Numbered from the stretch's first letter, positions 45,873 to 56,215 are shown. The stretch is 64,000 bases of DNA from Areca catechu (GCA_021397845.1 CM038053.1:82087157-82151156), one strand, 5' to 3'. Notes: a model not told the origin generated them from the letters alone. A program made the numbers and translations.

Positions 45873-46679
45873 AATGGGTTTGCATACCAGCCAATGACTG
45901 TCTTCTTAAGATTGGATCACACAGCTCTTGGGACTGGTGCTTGGAAGAATAAGCTATTTCTCGTGGATGTTCCAACTTCTCTTCAGATGGTTCTGAAGGC
46001 AACGGGGACTTCTTCCAAGAATTGTAACACCTGAGGGATCTTGCAAACACCAAGGATTAGAGATCCATAAAGTGGAAAAAATACAAAGTAGAGAGTTGGA
46101 AGTAGAGAGGAGGCAGAAGAAGAAGCTGATGGTGCTTGGCATGGAGAAGGGGCTTGGTGACTTGGTGAGGGGAGGACACCTGGTTGCTTTGAAGATGGCA
46201 ACTAGGGCTAGGGTTTGGGTACATGGAACTGGTGTTTGGGCCTCTCACTCTCTCCCTCAAAGTGTCAACACTTAAGAGCATAGTAAACTAGAAGAAGAGA
46301 ATTCTTTCATTCATTCAATAATTTGATTTTACAAGAGGGAGGATGGGTATTTATAATTTTCCTAGACCTCTTAGACTCCCTTTGAGAGTTGAATTGTATC
46401 ATGGAACAAAGAGAGAAAAGAGAGGGCACCTCCTTATTTCCATCTTTGTTTGTTATACATGGAAATAAGGAGAGACAAAACAAGGGGCGCTTACTTGCTT
46501 TCTTCCTTTGCTTGGGTAGTTTGCATGAAATAAGGAAGGGGACCACCTCAATGCTTGGGCCCCACTTTTCTTCCATGTTTCCTTGAAGTGGTTGCATGAA
46601 ACAAGGGGGCACCAAGTTGATTCCTTTTATGCTTGGGTGGCTTGAGTAGGGACCAGTGGAGGTGGCGCATGAAGTCTTC
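45873..46679 (-). repeat. Element A right LTR, piece 2
   Basis: Homologous to 12110-12378 plus 30293-30820. Interrupted at 46680 by element G; its remainder is outside the window. Confidence 0.85.
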
Positions 46680-47305
46680 TGATGGGGACCCGAGAGCTAT
46701 CTGAGCATCAACAAAGAGAAAATTTGATGGTATTTGATTGAGTATGTTCGAGTCTATTATATTTTATTTAAGTCCATTAGTTTTGAGTCTTGAGTCATTT
46801 GAGTCCTGTTAGCCATTTATGTCAGGTCTTGTAATCGAGTCAGTATGAGTCCTGTCATCTTTTAATTGAGTCAAGTCAAGTTTTATTTCACTTGAGTCCA
46901 AGTTTGTAATAAGGAAGTTGAAGACCCCAGCCACCTCAACAGCCACATGGGATCTTAGTCAAAGTGCCACACTCAACACGCCACCTCAGTAGCCACGTGG
47001 AGTCCCAGTCACAACAGGCATCATCCACCTTATTAGGCATCCCAAGATCTTCATGACATCATCCAAGTAGATCAGCTCCCCATATAAAAGTTGTGGGCCG
47101 CCTATGAAAAGATGGAAGAAACTTATATGGTGCCCAATATGAAAGGTAGCATATGGGCGCCCTCCCTCTTTCCCTTGTTTCATGAGATTTTTTTTGTACC
47201 GCCCACCTGTTATGGAAGTTTGTGGTGCTTCCCTTTCAAGCAAATCCACCCACAAGCAAACATGTTGCCCCCCCCCTCTTTGCTCTTCATTTCATGTAAT
47301 CCAAG
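46680..47305 (+). repeat. Element G 5' LTR, piece 1
   Basis: Aligns with 55143-55728. Ends in CCAAG, the duplicated target of H. Confidence 0.85.
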
Positions 47306-48755
47306 TGGTGCGGACACCAAAGGCACCAGAATAAGGCAGAGGCTTCTCAACCCTCTGTAATTGATCAATAATTTATGAGTCCATCTGTAATAAGGGCTTA
47401 GCTCATCTGAGTCCATTTTAGTTGTTATTTGAGTATTTTTAGTTGTTATTTCACTTCTGTACTAGTCAGCTCATGTTGAGCTAGTTCAGTCCAATGCTAG
47501 TTAGCTCATGTTGAGCTAATTTTATTTTTTTGAGTCCTGTCCAAGCATACTGAAGACTCAAGACTATATTATACAAGTGAAGACCAAGTCCAGCCAGATT
47601 GAAGACATGGAAGTTTAGCCCAAGTCCAACCCAGCTTGAAGATTTGAAGACCCCAGGAGAAAAATCAGAAACCCTGATTCCTTGCAGATGCCCTCCAGAT
47701 GCCCAGATTCCCTTCCAGATGCCAAAGTATATTCATAAATAAGGGCATCCATGATTCCAGAGGTCCATCTACATCCTATCCCAATGAAATCAAGCCCAGG
47801 TGCCAAGCCCAAGCCCCTAAGAAGCAAGATACCAGGGAATATTCCTGCTACCTGGCTACCAGGCCACCCCAGCTTCCAGAGGCCCAAACCCATGCACCCG
47901 GGCCCCTTTGGGCCGGTCTTTTGCTGCTCCTAGAAGCCCAACACGCCCCCCTAGGCGTCCTTGGAGTCTTGACCAAGTCAAGAAAAAATTTTAGGGATTT
48001 TCTACCTAATATTTCCTTATTTTCTAGCTAGGGTTTGAGAGGGAAAAGGATTCTTATGTAAAGACTTATGTACCCTTACTTGGAGCCCAAGGTTAAGGGT
48101 CTATTTAAGGGACCCTAGCCTCTTGTATGAGGGGAATTTTTGATGAATGAAAACCTTGAGTTCTTCTATTGAGTTGTGTGATACCCTGCTGTGTGCATAA
48201 AGGGGTTTGCGAGAGTTCTTCTTCCCAGTGCTGCAATCATCTTCCTGCTACCAACAAGCATCTCAGATCCCTGGACGCCCACTCCAAAAGAAGCCTTCCC
48301 TTGCTGTTTTCCTTTATTTTCTTGTTCCTTTGTGAGTTTTCTAACCCCTGACAGGTCGTTTGTAGGTCCCCGAGTTCCTACGAATCCAACGACTCCAGCC
48401 AAGCCTCAATCGGATCACCGAGCAGAAAGCCGGGTATCCGCGGGTCTTTGGCTCGATTTTCCAGGCCGCATCCGTCGAGGAATGAGAGACCCTTTTGCTG
48501 CGATCTTCACAGACATTGTCAGGTACACCCCTCTACCTCCAGTAGTTTTATTGTAGGAGAACTTGCCCTAACCGAGGCTTCTCAGCCCCGGCGATCCTTC
48601 TTTTCTACTTTTCTAGGTCCTAATCTGCATGCTGATCTTCTAAAATTCATATAAAATTCCTTATAACTTATTTTAATCTGAAATTCAGGAATTAATCACC
48701 CAACCCCACATATAAAACATATAAAAAAAATTGCATGCATATTGGTTCCCCATCA
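47306..48755 (+). repeat. Element H 5' LTR
   Basis: TGGTGCGGACACC...CCCCATCA. TATTTAAG-GGACCC at 48102. The U5 side contains 'ggccgcatccgtcgag', as in the other LTRs of this group. Confidence 0.92.
48102..48109 (+). promoter_or_regulatory. TATA-like box of element H 5' LTR
   Basis: TATTTAAG followed by GGACCC; the identical copy in the 3' LTR is at 52989-52996. Confidence 0.55.
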
Positions 48756-48757
48756 TT

Positions 48758-48769
48758 TGGTATCAGAGC
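48758..48769 (+). other. Element H primer-binding site
   Basis: TGGTATCAGAGC two bases after the LTR; a perfect initiator-Met type PBS. Confidence 0.9.
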
Positions 48770-49678
48770 TTAGATTAGGGCTTGTTTTCTGCAATTTTTC
48801 AGTCCGTATATACTCTGTTATTTTAATTATTTCTCCCTGTTAAAAACTTCAAAAATTCTGAAATTTATTTTCTGGATTTATCATAATTCACAGTAATTTT
48901 AAAAATTTCTCCATATTTTATTATGGCATGTGAAGTTTCTGAAAGCCAAAATAGGGCCTGTAAATTTTCGGCTCTGTTTTTTAGCAAGACAAGTTTGGAA
49001 GTATTAGGGTTTTGTTTAGGAGTTTTTGCATATTTCTTAATTTTAGTATATTTCCAGTATATTATGCCATGATTTGAAAGTTTTCTTCTATTTAAAAAAT
49101 ACCAAAAAAAAATACATATTTTCCAAAAATACCAAAAAAAAAAATATCTAAACCCTAATTTGCATCCTCATCTGCCTGCCATCATTGCATAATTTACTTT
49201 TAAGGGCACTCTTGCTATATCAGATGGGGGGAGGATTTGTTCACCTCTCCTTAGCCCAAAACCACATCCCTTGCATTCAGTCCCAAGCCTTAACCTAAAA
49301 TTAATTAGACTTAATTTGCCCTAGTGGGCTAGGGACACCAACTGGTCGGGTCCGGGCTAGTGTTAGATCACTGTGTCAAGTTAACCTGTGTGTGCCTTGT
49401 GCTTAGTGTCTAGAACGGTGGTTTAGGGATTCAATCCCGAAGGGCTTGTGTGCTGGTCCGCCTACCTGGCCAATCTCTGATTGGTGTCTAGGATTGGCAA
49501 TCAGGGACCTAACACTCCCCTTACACCTGCCTGGCTGAGTACAGGGTTACTATAGGCTAGTTTGCCACCCTGATTGAGCATCTAGTTTGGACTTTAGGTT
49601 TAGTCAGCTATAGTCGGTCTGATCGAGTCTTGCATGAGCACTAGATCAGGAGTTTCATATCACCCACCTCCTTCATAA
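48770..49678 (+). other. Element H 5' leader
   Basis: Noncoding. AT-rich first half; shared leader module at 49210-49560 with hairpin CCAAT/ATTGG at 49470-49484. Confidence 0.75.
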
Positions 49679-51190
49679 ATGTCTGAACCCATGGAAAATT
49701 TACAAGCCCAAATAAAAGCCCTAGCTGATCAAATTGCCCAGATAACTATCCAGATGACCCAGTTAACTCAGTCTCGTATTCAAACCAATGATAGAATTGA
49801 CTATCGTGCCAATAGGTTTGATCAGTTAAAAGTCCGGGTAGGGACCCCAAGAAAAACCCATGGGTCACAGTCTGAGCCAGATCCTGACTCCCCTCAACCT
49901 AGGAGGACCCCAAACCCTGATCTATACCATGAGGTCGAACCTAGGAGAGCCCCTTATCCTGACCCGTACTACAATCCTCAACCTAGGAGGACCCCAAACC
50001 CTGATCCATACCTTGAGGCTGAACCTAGGAGAGCCCATCATCCTGACCCAATCCCTAAGGTTAGTCCTAGAAGACCCAATCAGGATTTTATAGACCAAGA
50101 AGATAGATCCTATTTACCCTCTCCCTATAAGCCTAGTATACCCACAACCTATAGATCTTATGACTCTAAATCCTATGAACCTAGAACTTATGAATCCATA
50201 ACCTATGAACCTAGATCCTATGACTCTAGATCCCATGATCATAGATCCTATACACCCATACCCTATGAGCCTAGTAGACCCAACACCCAATATTCTGACC
50301 CATATAGGGAGTCAAACCCTAGGAGAACCCAATATTCTGACCCATATAGGGAGTCCAACCCTAGGAGAACCCAGTATTCTGACCCATATAGGGAGTCCAA
50401 TCCTAGGAGGACCCAATATCCTGATCCATATAGAGAGCCCAACCTTAGGAGGACCCCATACCTTGATCCAACCTTAGAACCTGATCATAGAGCTGACCCA
50501 AAATCCTATGACCCCAGATCCTATAATCCCATGACCCATAGATCTGCACCCTTGTCCTATGAGCTTAGAGAATCCATAACCCCTAAGTATCAGCCTAGTA
50601 CTAGTCATGCTTCCCCTAGTCAACTTGAACCCTATAGGATGAGTATCCCTAAATATGAACCCAATAGTGAGCCACTACCTCTTATACAACCTGAACCTAC
50701 TAGGAGTGGTACCCATAATCAGAGACCAGAACCTAACCAATTTCCTGCTAGCCGACCTTCTCCAACCATTCCTGAGATTCGCAAGGCTTACATTAACGTA
50801 GAAGTGTATGAAGCTGATGTGAGCCTAGTGGATGAGTATGAGGGAGAAGAGGAGACACCTTTAGTAGACCTAGAATTAGCTGACCCAGTAGATACCCAGG
50901 TAGATTCCAACCCAAAGCTAGTTGACCTTGACCACATCCAACCTAAAGCTATAATGGAAGAACAAATAGAGGAAGAGAACCTAGGTACTGCTGCTAGAGC
51001 CTTACCTGAGGAAACCATAGAGGAGAGCCAAATTATAGAGTCTAGTCCAAAAATACAAGAACCAGAAGAATTTATTAAGGACCTGATCTCTTTGAATCAA
51101 TACCTTCAAGATGAGTCCCCTCCTATAGTTCCATTAAGGACCTCTTCCCCGAAATTAGTGACCCATCCTTCCATTATGCAAATCCTGTAG
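49679..51190 (+). CDS. 503-aa repeat-rich protein of element H, gag-like ends without a capsid domain
   Basis: Unbroken ORF. Residues 1-55 form a predicted helical or coiled-coil segment (Q/I/L-rich), equivalent in position to the gag N-terminus of C and E. Residues about 70-140 repeat P-R-R-x5-D-P-Y-x-E. Residues about 155-200 are Y-x-P/S-R-S-Y repeats. Residues about 204-265 contain a 14-residue repeat (T-Q-Y-S-D-P-Y-R-E-S-N-P-R-R) from exact 42-bp DNA repeats. The C-terminal third is acidic and includes L-V-D-E-Y-E-G-E-E-E, which elsewhere precedes protease. No capsid core, knuckle or protease motif. It looks intrinsically disordered. Function unknown; RNA binding through the Arg/Tyr repeats is only a guess. 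The frame continues into the integrase-like module through a frameshift near 51120. Confidence 0.8.
   Translation: MSEPMENLQAQIKALADQIAQITIQMTQLTQSRIQTNDRIDYRANRFDQLKVRVGTPRKTHGSQSEPDPDSPQPRRTPNPDLYHEVEPRRAPYPDPYYNPQPRRTPNPDPYLEAEPRRAHHPDPIPKVSPRRPNQDFIDQEDRSYLPSPYKPSIPTTYRSYDSKSYEPRTYESITYEPRSYDSRSHDHRSYTPIPYEPSRPNTQYSDPYRESNPRRTQYSDPYRESNPRRTQYSDPYRESNPRRTQYPDPYREPNLRRTPYLDPTLEPDHRADPKSYDPRSYNPMTHRSAPLSYELRESITPKYQPSTSHASPSQLEPYRMSIPKYEPNSEPLPLIQPEPTRSGTHNQRPEPNQFPASRPSPTIPEIRKAYINVEVYEADVSLVDEYEGEEETPLVDLELADPVDTQVDSNPKLVDLDHIQPKAIMEEQIEEENLGTAARALPEETIEESQIIESSPKIQEPEEFIKDLISLNQYLQDESPPIVPLRTSSPKLVTHPSIMQIL
50291..50468 (+). repeat. 42-bp tandem repeat inside the element H ORF
   Basis: Unit starts at 50291, 50333, 50375, 50417 and a diverged 50459. 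The period is a multiple of three, so the frame is kept. The first three are nearly identical, implying recent expansion. Confidence 0.92.
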
Positions 51191-51531
51191 ATATAGCTCA
51201 ACCTCATAAGGTTAACCTCATTAGTATAGGATTAGTTCCTGACACCCCGTCTTTTATCCTATTTTATCCAACTAACCATGAACCTTTTTCTCTACCTTAC
51301 CAAACTAATTCTGAACCCACTTCCTATTTTCTGCCCTTTCCTGACACCTCCAGCATTTCTAGGATCATTAGATTGCATTTAGCTGAGATTAGCATACTGC
51401 ATGCATTCATCACGCATGTTAGGTTTGCATCTTACTTCTGGCATACTCTTTGGAATTTGCTAGGAGTTCACTGTAAATTTTCATGTGCATGTCAAGCTAG
51501 GATCAAACCTAGAGAACCTATAATCTATTAG
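51191..51531 (+). pseudogene. Element H truncated integrase-like module
   Basis: Read in the frame entered near 51120, open to TAG at 51529-51531. It has Y-F-L-P-F-P-D-T-S-S-I-S-R, then S-Y-F-W-H-T-L-W-N-L-L-G and I-K-P-R-E-P. Same layout and end point as in C and E. It lacks the catalytic aspartate segment of integrase. Confidence 0.75.
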
Positions 51532-51666
51532 GTTTAGATCCAAAGAGTTCAATAAAATTTCCTTCGATAGGAATGCATAGTCGAGTCTGTTAGGTGTCAG
51601 TATGAGTCCTTTGCATCATTTGTCTGCATGTGCCTAGCATGTTCACCACCCGCACTAATCTTAAAA

Positions 51667-52191
51667 CAACTGGCTAATTCCCGAAGAAGGGTCAAAGAAT
51701 TTGATATAGTGGATTCTATCTTGGTTAGGCTTAGGCCTAAAAGAAGCTTCATGCTCGCAGAGCCGGACCTTTTAAAGTGATAGAGAAGGATTGGATCAAA
51801 TGCCTAGGTGTTAGACTTGCCTTCGGATTTGGGCATTAGTTCTACCTTCAATATTACAGACCTGGTTGAGTATAGGGAACCGGCAGCGATACCTAGTAAG
51901 GCCTTTGGACCTATTCCTTTTCATTGTGAGTGACCCTAACCCAGAGTGTCCACTAACAAATTGGCCTGAGAGAGGAGAACGGATCGAGCGTATCCTGGAC
52001 GATCAAGCCATCACGACCCGAGGCCGTGACTATCAATGCTTCCTGATCCGATGGCAAGGCCAGCCAGAGTCGGACGATTCGTAGATTTCTCGAGAGGACT
52101 TGCAATGCCTCAACCCAGACCTTCTCGAGAGATATGTGAGCCAGTCTGATCTTCACTCGACAGGGTCGAGTTCCTCCCACCCCGGGAGAAT
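51667..52191 (+). pseudogene. Element H integrase C-terminus and chromodomain remnant
   Basis: Frameshifted. Readable pieces are S-T-F-N-I-T-D-L-V-E-Y-R-E-P-A, then R-I-E-R-I-L-D-D-Q-A-I and F-L-I-R-W-Q-G, then a TAG just before the I/S-R-E-D-L end. It is followed by 'ctcccaccccgggagaat', the polypurine-like tract abutting the 3' LTR. Confidence 0.78.
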
Positions 52192-53642
52192 TGGTGCGGA
52201 CACCAAAGGCACCAGAATAAGGCAGAGGCTTCTCAACCCTCTGTAATTGATCAATAATTTATGAGTCCATCTGTAATAAGGGCTTAGCTCATCTGAGTCC
52301 ATTTTAGTTGTTATTTGAGTATTTTTAGTTGTTATTCCACTTCTGTACTAGTCAGCTCATGTTGAGCTAGTTCAGTCCAATGCTAGTTAGCTCATGTTGA
52401 GCTAATTTTATTTTTTTGAGTCCTGTCCAAGCATACTGAAGACTCAAGACTATATTATACAAGTGAAGACCAAGTCCAGCCAGATTGAAGACATGGAAGT
52501 TTAGCCCAAGCCCAACCCAGCTTGAAGATTTGAAGACCCCAGGAGAAAAATCAGAAACCCTGATTCCTTGCAGATGCCCTCCAGATGCCCAGATTCCCTT
52601 CCAGATGCCAAAGTATATTCATAAATAAGGGCATCCATGATTCCAGAGGTCCATCTACATCCTATCCCAATGAAATCAAGCCCAGGTGCCAAGCCCAAGC
52701 CCCTAAGAAGCAAGATACCAGGGAATATTCCTGCTACCTGGCTACCAGGCCACCCCAGCTTCCAGAGGCCCAAACCCATGCACCCGGGCCCCTTTGGGCC
52801 GGCCTTTTGCTGCTCCTAGAAGCCCAACACGCCCCCCTAGGCGTCCTTGGAGTCTTGACCAAGTCAAGAAAAAATTTTAGGGATTTTTCTACCTAATATT
52901 TCTTTTATTTCTAGCTAGGGTTTGAGAGGGAAAAGGATTCTTATGTAAAGACTTATGTACCCTTACTTGGAGCCCAAGGTTAAGGGTCTATTTAAGGGAC
53001 CCTAGCCTCTTGTATGAGGGGAATTTTTGATGAATGAAAACCTTGAGTTCTTCTATTGAGTTGTGTGATACCCTGCTGTGTGCATAAAGGAGTTTGCGAG
53101 AGTTCTTCTTCCCAGTGCTGCAATCATCTTCCTGCTACCAACAAGCATCTCAGATCCCTGGACGCCCACTCCAAAAGAAGCCTTCCCTTGCTGTTTTTCC
53201 TTTATTTTCTTGTTCCTTTGTGAGTTTTCTAACCCCTGACAGGTCGTTTGCAGGTCCCCGAGTTCCTACGAATCCAACGACTCCAGCCAAGCCTCAATCG
53301 GATCACCGAGCAGAAAGCCGGGTATCCGCGGGTCTTTGGCTCGATTTTCTAGGCCGCATCCGTCGAGGAATGAGAGACCCTTTTGCTGCGATCTTCACAG
53401 ACGTTGTCAGGTACACCCCTCTACCTCCAGTAGTTTTATTGTAGGAGAACTTGCCCTAACCGAGGCTTCTCAGCCCCAGCGATCCTTCTTTTCTACTTTT
53501 CTAGGTCCTAATCTGCATGCTGATCTTCTAAAATTCATATAAAATTCCCTATAACTTATTTTAATCTGAAATTCGGGAATTAATCACCCAACCCCACATA
53601 TAAAACATATAAAAAAATTGCATGCATATTAGTTCCCCATCA
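52192..53642 (+). repeat. Element H 3' LTR
   Basis: 1,451 bp, about 1% different from 47306-48755. Confidence 0.92.
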
Positions 53643-54114
53643 CCAAGGGCTAGGGTCGATTATAAAAGGACCCCCCTTCATGTATAAAAAAATAATTCCA
53701 TTGATGAAGAAAAAAAGATGAGTTTTAGAAGAGAAATTCTTTGTTCACTCTGCATAGAGAGGGTGAGAGGCCCACTTTTCACTCTACAAGGAGAGCATGA
53801 GAGGTGCATCCCTGAACATGTTGCTTCGTATCATGTCTTATTATCTCCTTCCCTTTTGATTCCATCTTCTTTACCACCTTCATGACCTTTGAATTTTACC
53901 CTAATGGCTCCATGTAGCGAGATGGGGGAGATGCCCTAGTGGTGAGAGGTCTCTCCCTGAGTGTGAGTCCTAAAGTCTATGAGAGTCCAAACTTATGTCT
54001 TCCATCTTCATTGTTTCCTTCACCACCTCCTTAGAAAAAAAATCTAGTGGTACCCTAATCGTTGGTGACTTCTCAGGTTGCCGACGATCCTTCGCCTCAT
54101 CTTATCTCGCATCA
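53643..54114 (+). repeat. Element G 5' LTR, piece 2
   Basis: Begins with CCAAG (H target duplicate), contains TATAAAAGGACCC at 53661, and ends CTCGCATCA before the PBS. Confidence 0.85.
53661..53667 (+). promoter_or_regulatory. TATA box of element G 5' LTR
   Basis: TATAAAA followed by GGACCC. H is inserted just upstream, separating it from most of U3. Confidence 0.65.
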
Positions 54115-54118
54115 ACTA

Positions 54119-54130
54119 TGGTATCAGAGC
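54119..54130 (+). other. Element G primer-binding site
   Basis: TGGTATCAGAGC four bases after the LTR. Confidence 0.88.
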
Positions 54131-55142
54131 CAAAGAATTAGGGTATGCTTCATCTTCCCGAATCACCCCAGATCCACCTCACCAGCACCACCATTCTCTC
54201 TTTCCCCTATTCTTGCTCCACTGCCCCTCTCTTTGGCCCACATTTGTGGCAGCTCTAACCGAAAAAACTATCACCACCACCAACCATCGACCAAACCAAA
54301 ACACCTGACCTCCTATTTGTTTCAATGCCATCTCCAGTGCTTCGATCACCAATAGAGGCCCCCATCGACCATTTCTCCAACCAAGCCAGAACTCCCTCCC
54401 TCCAGCCGGTCACCCACCATTGTCTCTCCTTCCAGCCAACGATCCTCTCCCACCTGTGAGCAGGACCACCGACCAGAACCAACATCATCCTCCACTCCTC
54501 TGATCAGCACCACCATCAGATCTCCTCTCATTTAGAAGACCCACGGCCAAGTCAACCACGACGCTGTCTCCTCCGGCACATCCGATCTCCATCACCCTGA
54601 TCAATGCCTTGTAGTCGATGAAACCCCATGCTGTAGGCATCCTCGTGCAGTCCACCATCCCCATCGATTAAGCAATCTGACAGCCTGTGCCCCCCACCAG
54701 ATCTCCTCCTTACCCCCTGTAGGCCACCGACAACACCGGACTCTTCCAGATGCATGCCCAGGTCGAGCTTGCCCTCATCATTCACTTCCTTCTCCCAATT
54801 AGAGAGATCCATGATCGTCCAAGATGATCACCGTGCTGGCCTTCTTCCCATCCATGCTGCCGTCTTCACCCTAGTGTCATCACCGACGAAGCCCATCGGG
54901 ACTCCCTCCTCTATTCCACCCAATCTCCATCCTAGGAGGAGGAAGGAGCCATGCATGATCGTGAAAGCTCCACATGGTTGTGAAAGCAGTTGTCCCTCAC
55001 TTTGTCAATTTTATAGCTACATTATTTTCGAAGCTGCACAGATCTTAAAGCAAAGCCTCTTTTGAATTGATTGGATTCGGTTCCATCAAAGTCCCTGCTG
55101 ACCAAAACTCGACAAGATCAAGTTCTCCCCACTCTAGGGAAA
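54131..55142 (+). other. Element G interior, noncoding
   Basis: C/T-rich, about 1 kb. No gag or pol motif in any frame; the short open stretches have no recognisable domain. It ends 'actcgac-aagatcaagttctccccactctagggaaa', which resembles the chromovirus end (gacagggtcgagttcctcccaccccgggagaat). That suggests derivation from an element of the same group. Confidence 0.7.
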
Positions 55143-55728
55143 TGATGGGGACCCGAGAGCTATCCAAGCATCAGCAAAGAGCAAATCCGATGGTATTTGA
55201 TTGAGTTTGTTCGAGTCTGTTATATTTTATTTTAGTCCATCAGTTTTGAGTCTTGAGTCATTTGAGTCCTGTTAGCCATTTATGTCAGGTCTTGTAATCG
55301 AGCCAGTACAAGTCCTATCATCTTTTAATTAAGTCAAGTCAAATTTTATTTCACTTAAGTCCAAGTCTATAATCAAGAAGTTGAAGACCCCAGCCACCTC
55401 AGAAGCCACATGGGATCCTAATCATAGTGCCACACGCAGTATGCCACCTTAGCAGCCACGTGGAGTCTCAGTCACAGCAGGCATCATCCACCCTATTCGA
55501 CATCCCAAGATCTTCATGACATCATCCAAGCAAATCAGCTCCCTATATGGAAGTTATGGGCCACCGAAGAGAAGATAGAAGAAACTTATATGGCACCTAG
55601 GTAGATTATGCAGCATATGGGTTTGCTCCCTCTTTCTTTTGTTTCATGAAATTTTTTCTTATACCGCCCACCTATTATAGAAGTTATGTGGCGCATCCTT
55701 TCATGCAAATCCACCCACAAGGAAACAC
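55143..55728 (+). repeat. Element G 3' LTR (left part, cut by CACTA)
   Basis: Aligns with 46680-47260; breaks after 'aaggaaaca', where the CACTA element starts. Confidence 0.85.
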
Positions 55729-55748
55729 ACTATAGTGAAACAGGGATT

Positions 55749-56215
55749 TAGCGACGCTTTTTTGGCCTTTACCGATGCTTTTGAGCGTCGCTAAGTAATC
55801 TCCCGACGCTTTGTAAAGCATCGCTAAAGCATCGCCTATGTAAGCATGGGGATGCTACCTGCCGACATCTTTATAAAGCATCGGCATTTGCAGATGCTTT
55901 AAAGCATCGCTAAATTATTATTTATCGATGCTTTTAAGCATCGCTAGTTTTAAGTCTAGCGAATGCTTTAAAGCATCGGCATTTAGCGATGCTTTAAAGC
56001 ATCTTCATTTTGCGACGCTTTAAAGCATCACTAGACTAAAAACCTAGCAACGCTTTTTAAATCTAGCGATGCTTTAAAGCATCGCTAGATTTAAAAATTA
56101 GTGAAGCTTTAAAGCGTCGTTAGACTTAAAAATAGCAACACTTTAAAGCATTGCCAATTCCAAATATAACAACACTTTAAAGCATCGCCAGGTCCAAATC
56201 TAGCAACGCTTTAAA
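55749..56215. repeat. CACTA subterminal repeat array
   Basis: About fifteen variants of GATGCTTTAAAGCATCGC in both orientations, many forming full palindromes (TTTAAA centre). In En/Spm these motifs bind TNPA. Confidence 0.92.

Larger units (their letters stand above)
11859..46679 (-). mobile_element. Element A: chromovirus, reverse strand, host of all the following insertions
   Basis: Its left (3') LTR is in three pieces: 11859-12378, 30288-31064 and 38667-38733. The pieces join seamlessly when B and E, with one TSD copy each, are removed. Internal region 38734-44067; right (5') LTR starts at 44068 beside the PBS. That LTR is interrupted by F and G, and its far end lies beyond the window, so A's own TSD cannot be checked (left flank TCTAA). 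The left and right LTRs align over their shared parts: 11859-12190 with 44068-44315, and 12110-12378 with 45880-46160. Confidence 0.85.
47306..53642 (+). mobile_element. Element H: young non-autonomous element with one long ORF, TSD CCAAG
   Basis: LTRs 47306-48755 and 52192-53642; TSD CCAAG at 47301-47305 and 53643-53647. The LTRs differ at only about 1% of positions by eye, mostly transitions. This is the least diverged LTR pair in the window. The interior (3.4 kb) holds the 503-codon ORF, a truncated integrase-like module and a broken integrase C-terminus/chromodomain. No gag capsid, protease, RT or RNase H. Confidence 0.92.
46680..55728 (+). mobile_element. Element G: non-autonomous LTR element with about 1 kb noncoding interior
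   Basis: 5' LTR starts TGATGGGGACCC at 46680, is split by H, and ends CTCGCATCA at 54114. The interior is 54115-55142. The 3' LTR starts at 55143 with the same TGATGGGGACCC and is cut by the CACTA transposon at 55729. The left flank is TCTTC (46675-46679); the right TSD is out of reach. Confidence 0.85.

Noticed and set aside
47615..48031. Reading frames of about 92-110 codons, duplicated at 52501-52896
   Set aside because: They occur in both LTRs of H, upstream of the TATA-like box; duplication reflects the LTR pair, not a gene.
54119..54131. Repeated TGGTATCAGAGC motifs as tRNA gene fragments
   Set aside because: They are primer-binding sites: always next to an LTR end and lacking tRNA arms.
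54754..55065. 103-codon ORF in element G as a captured host gene
   Set aside because: No recognisable motif; C/T-rich composition gives open frames by chance. Left as noncoding pending a search.
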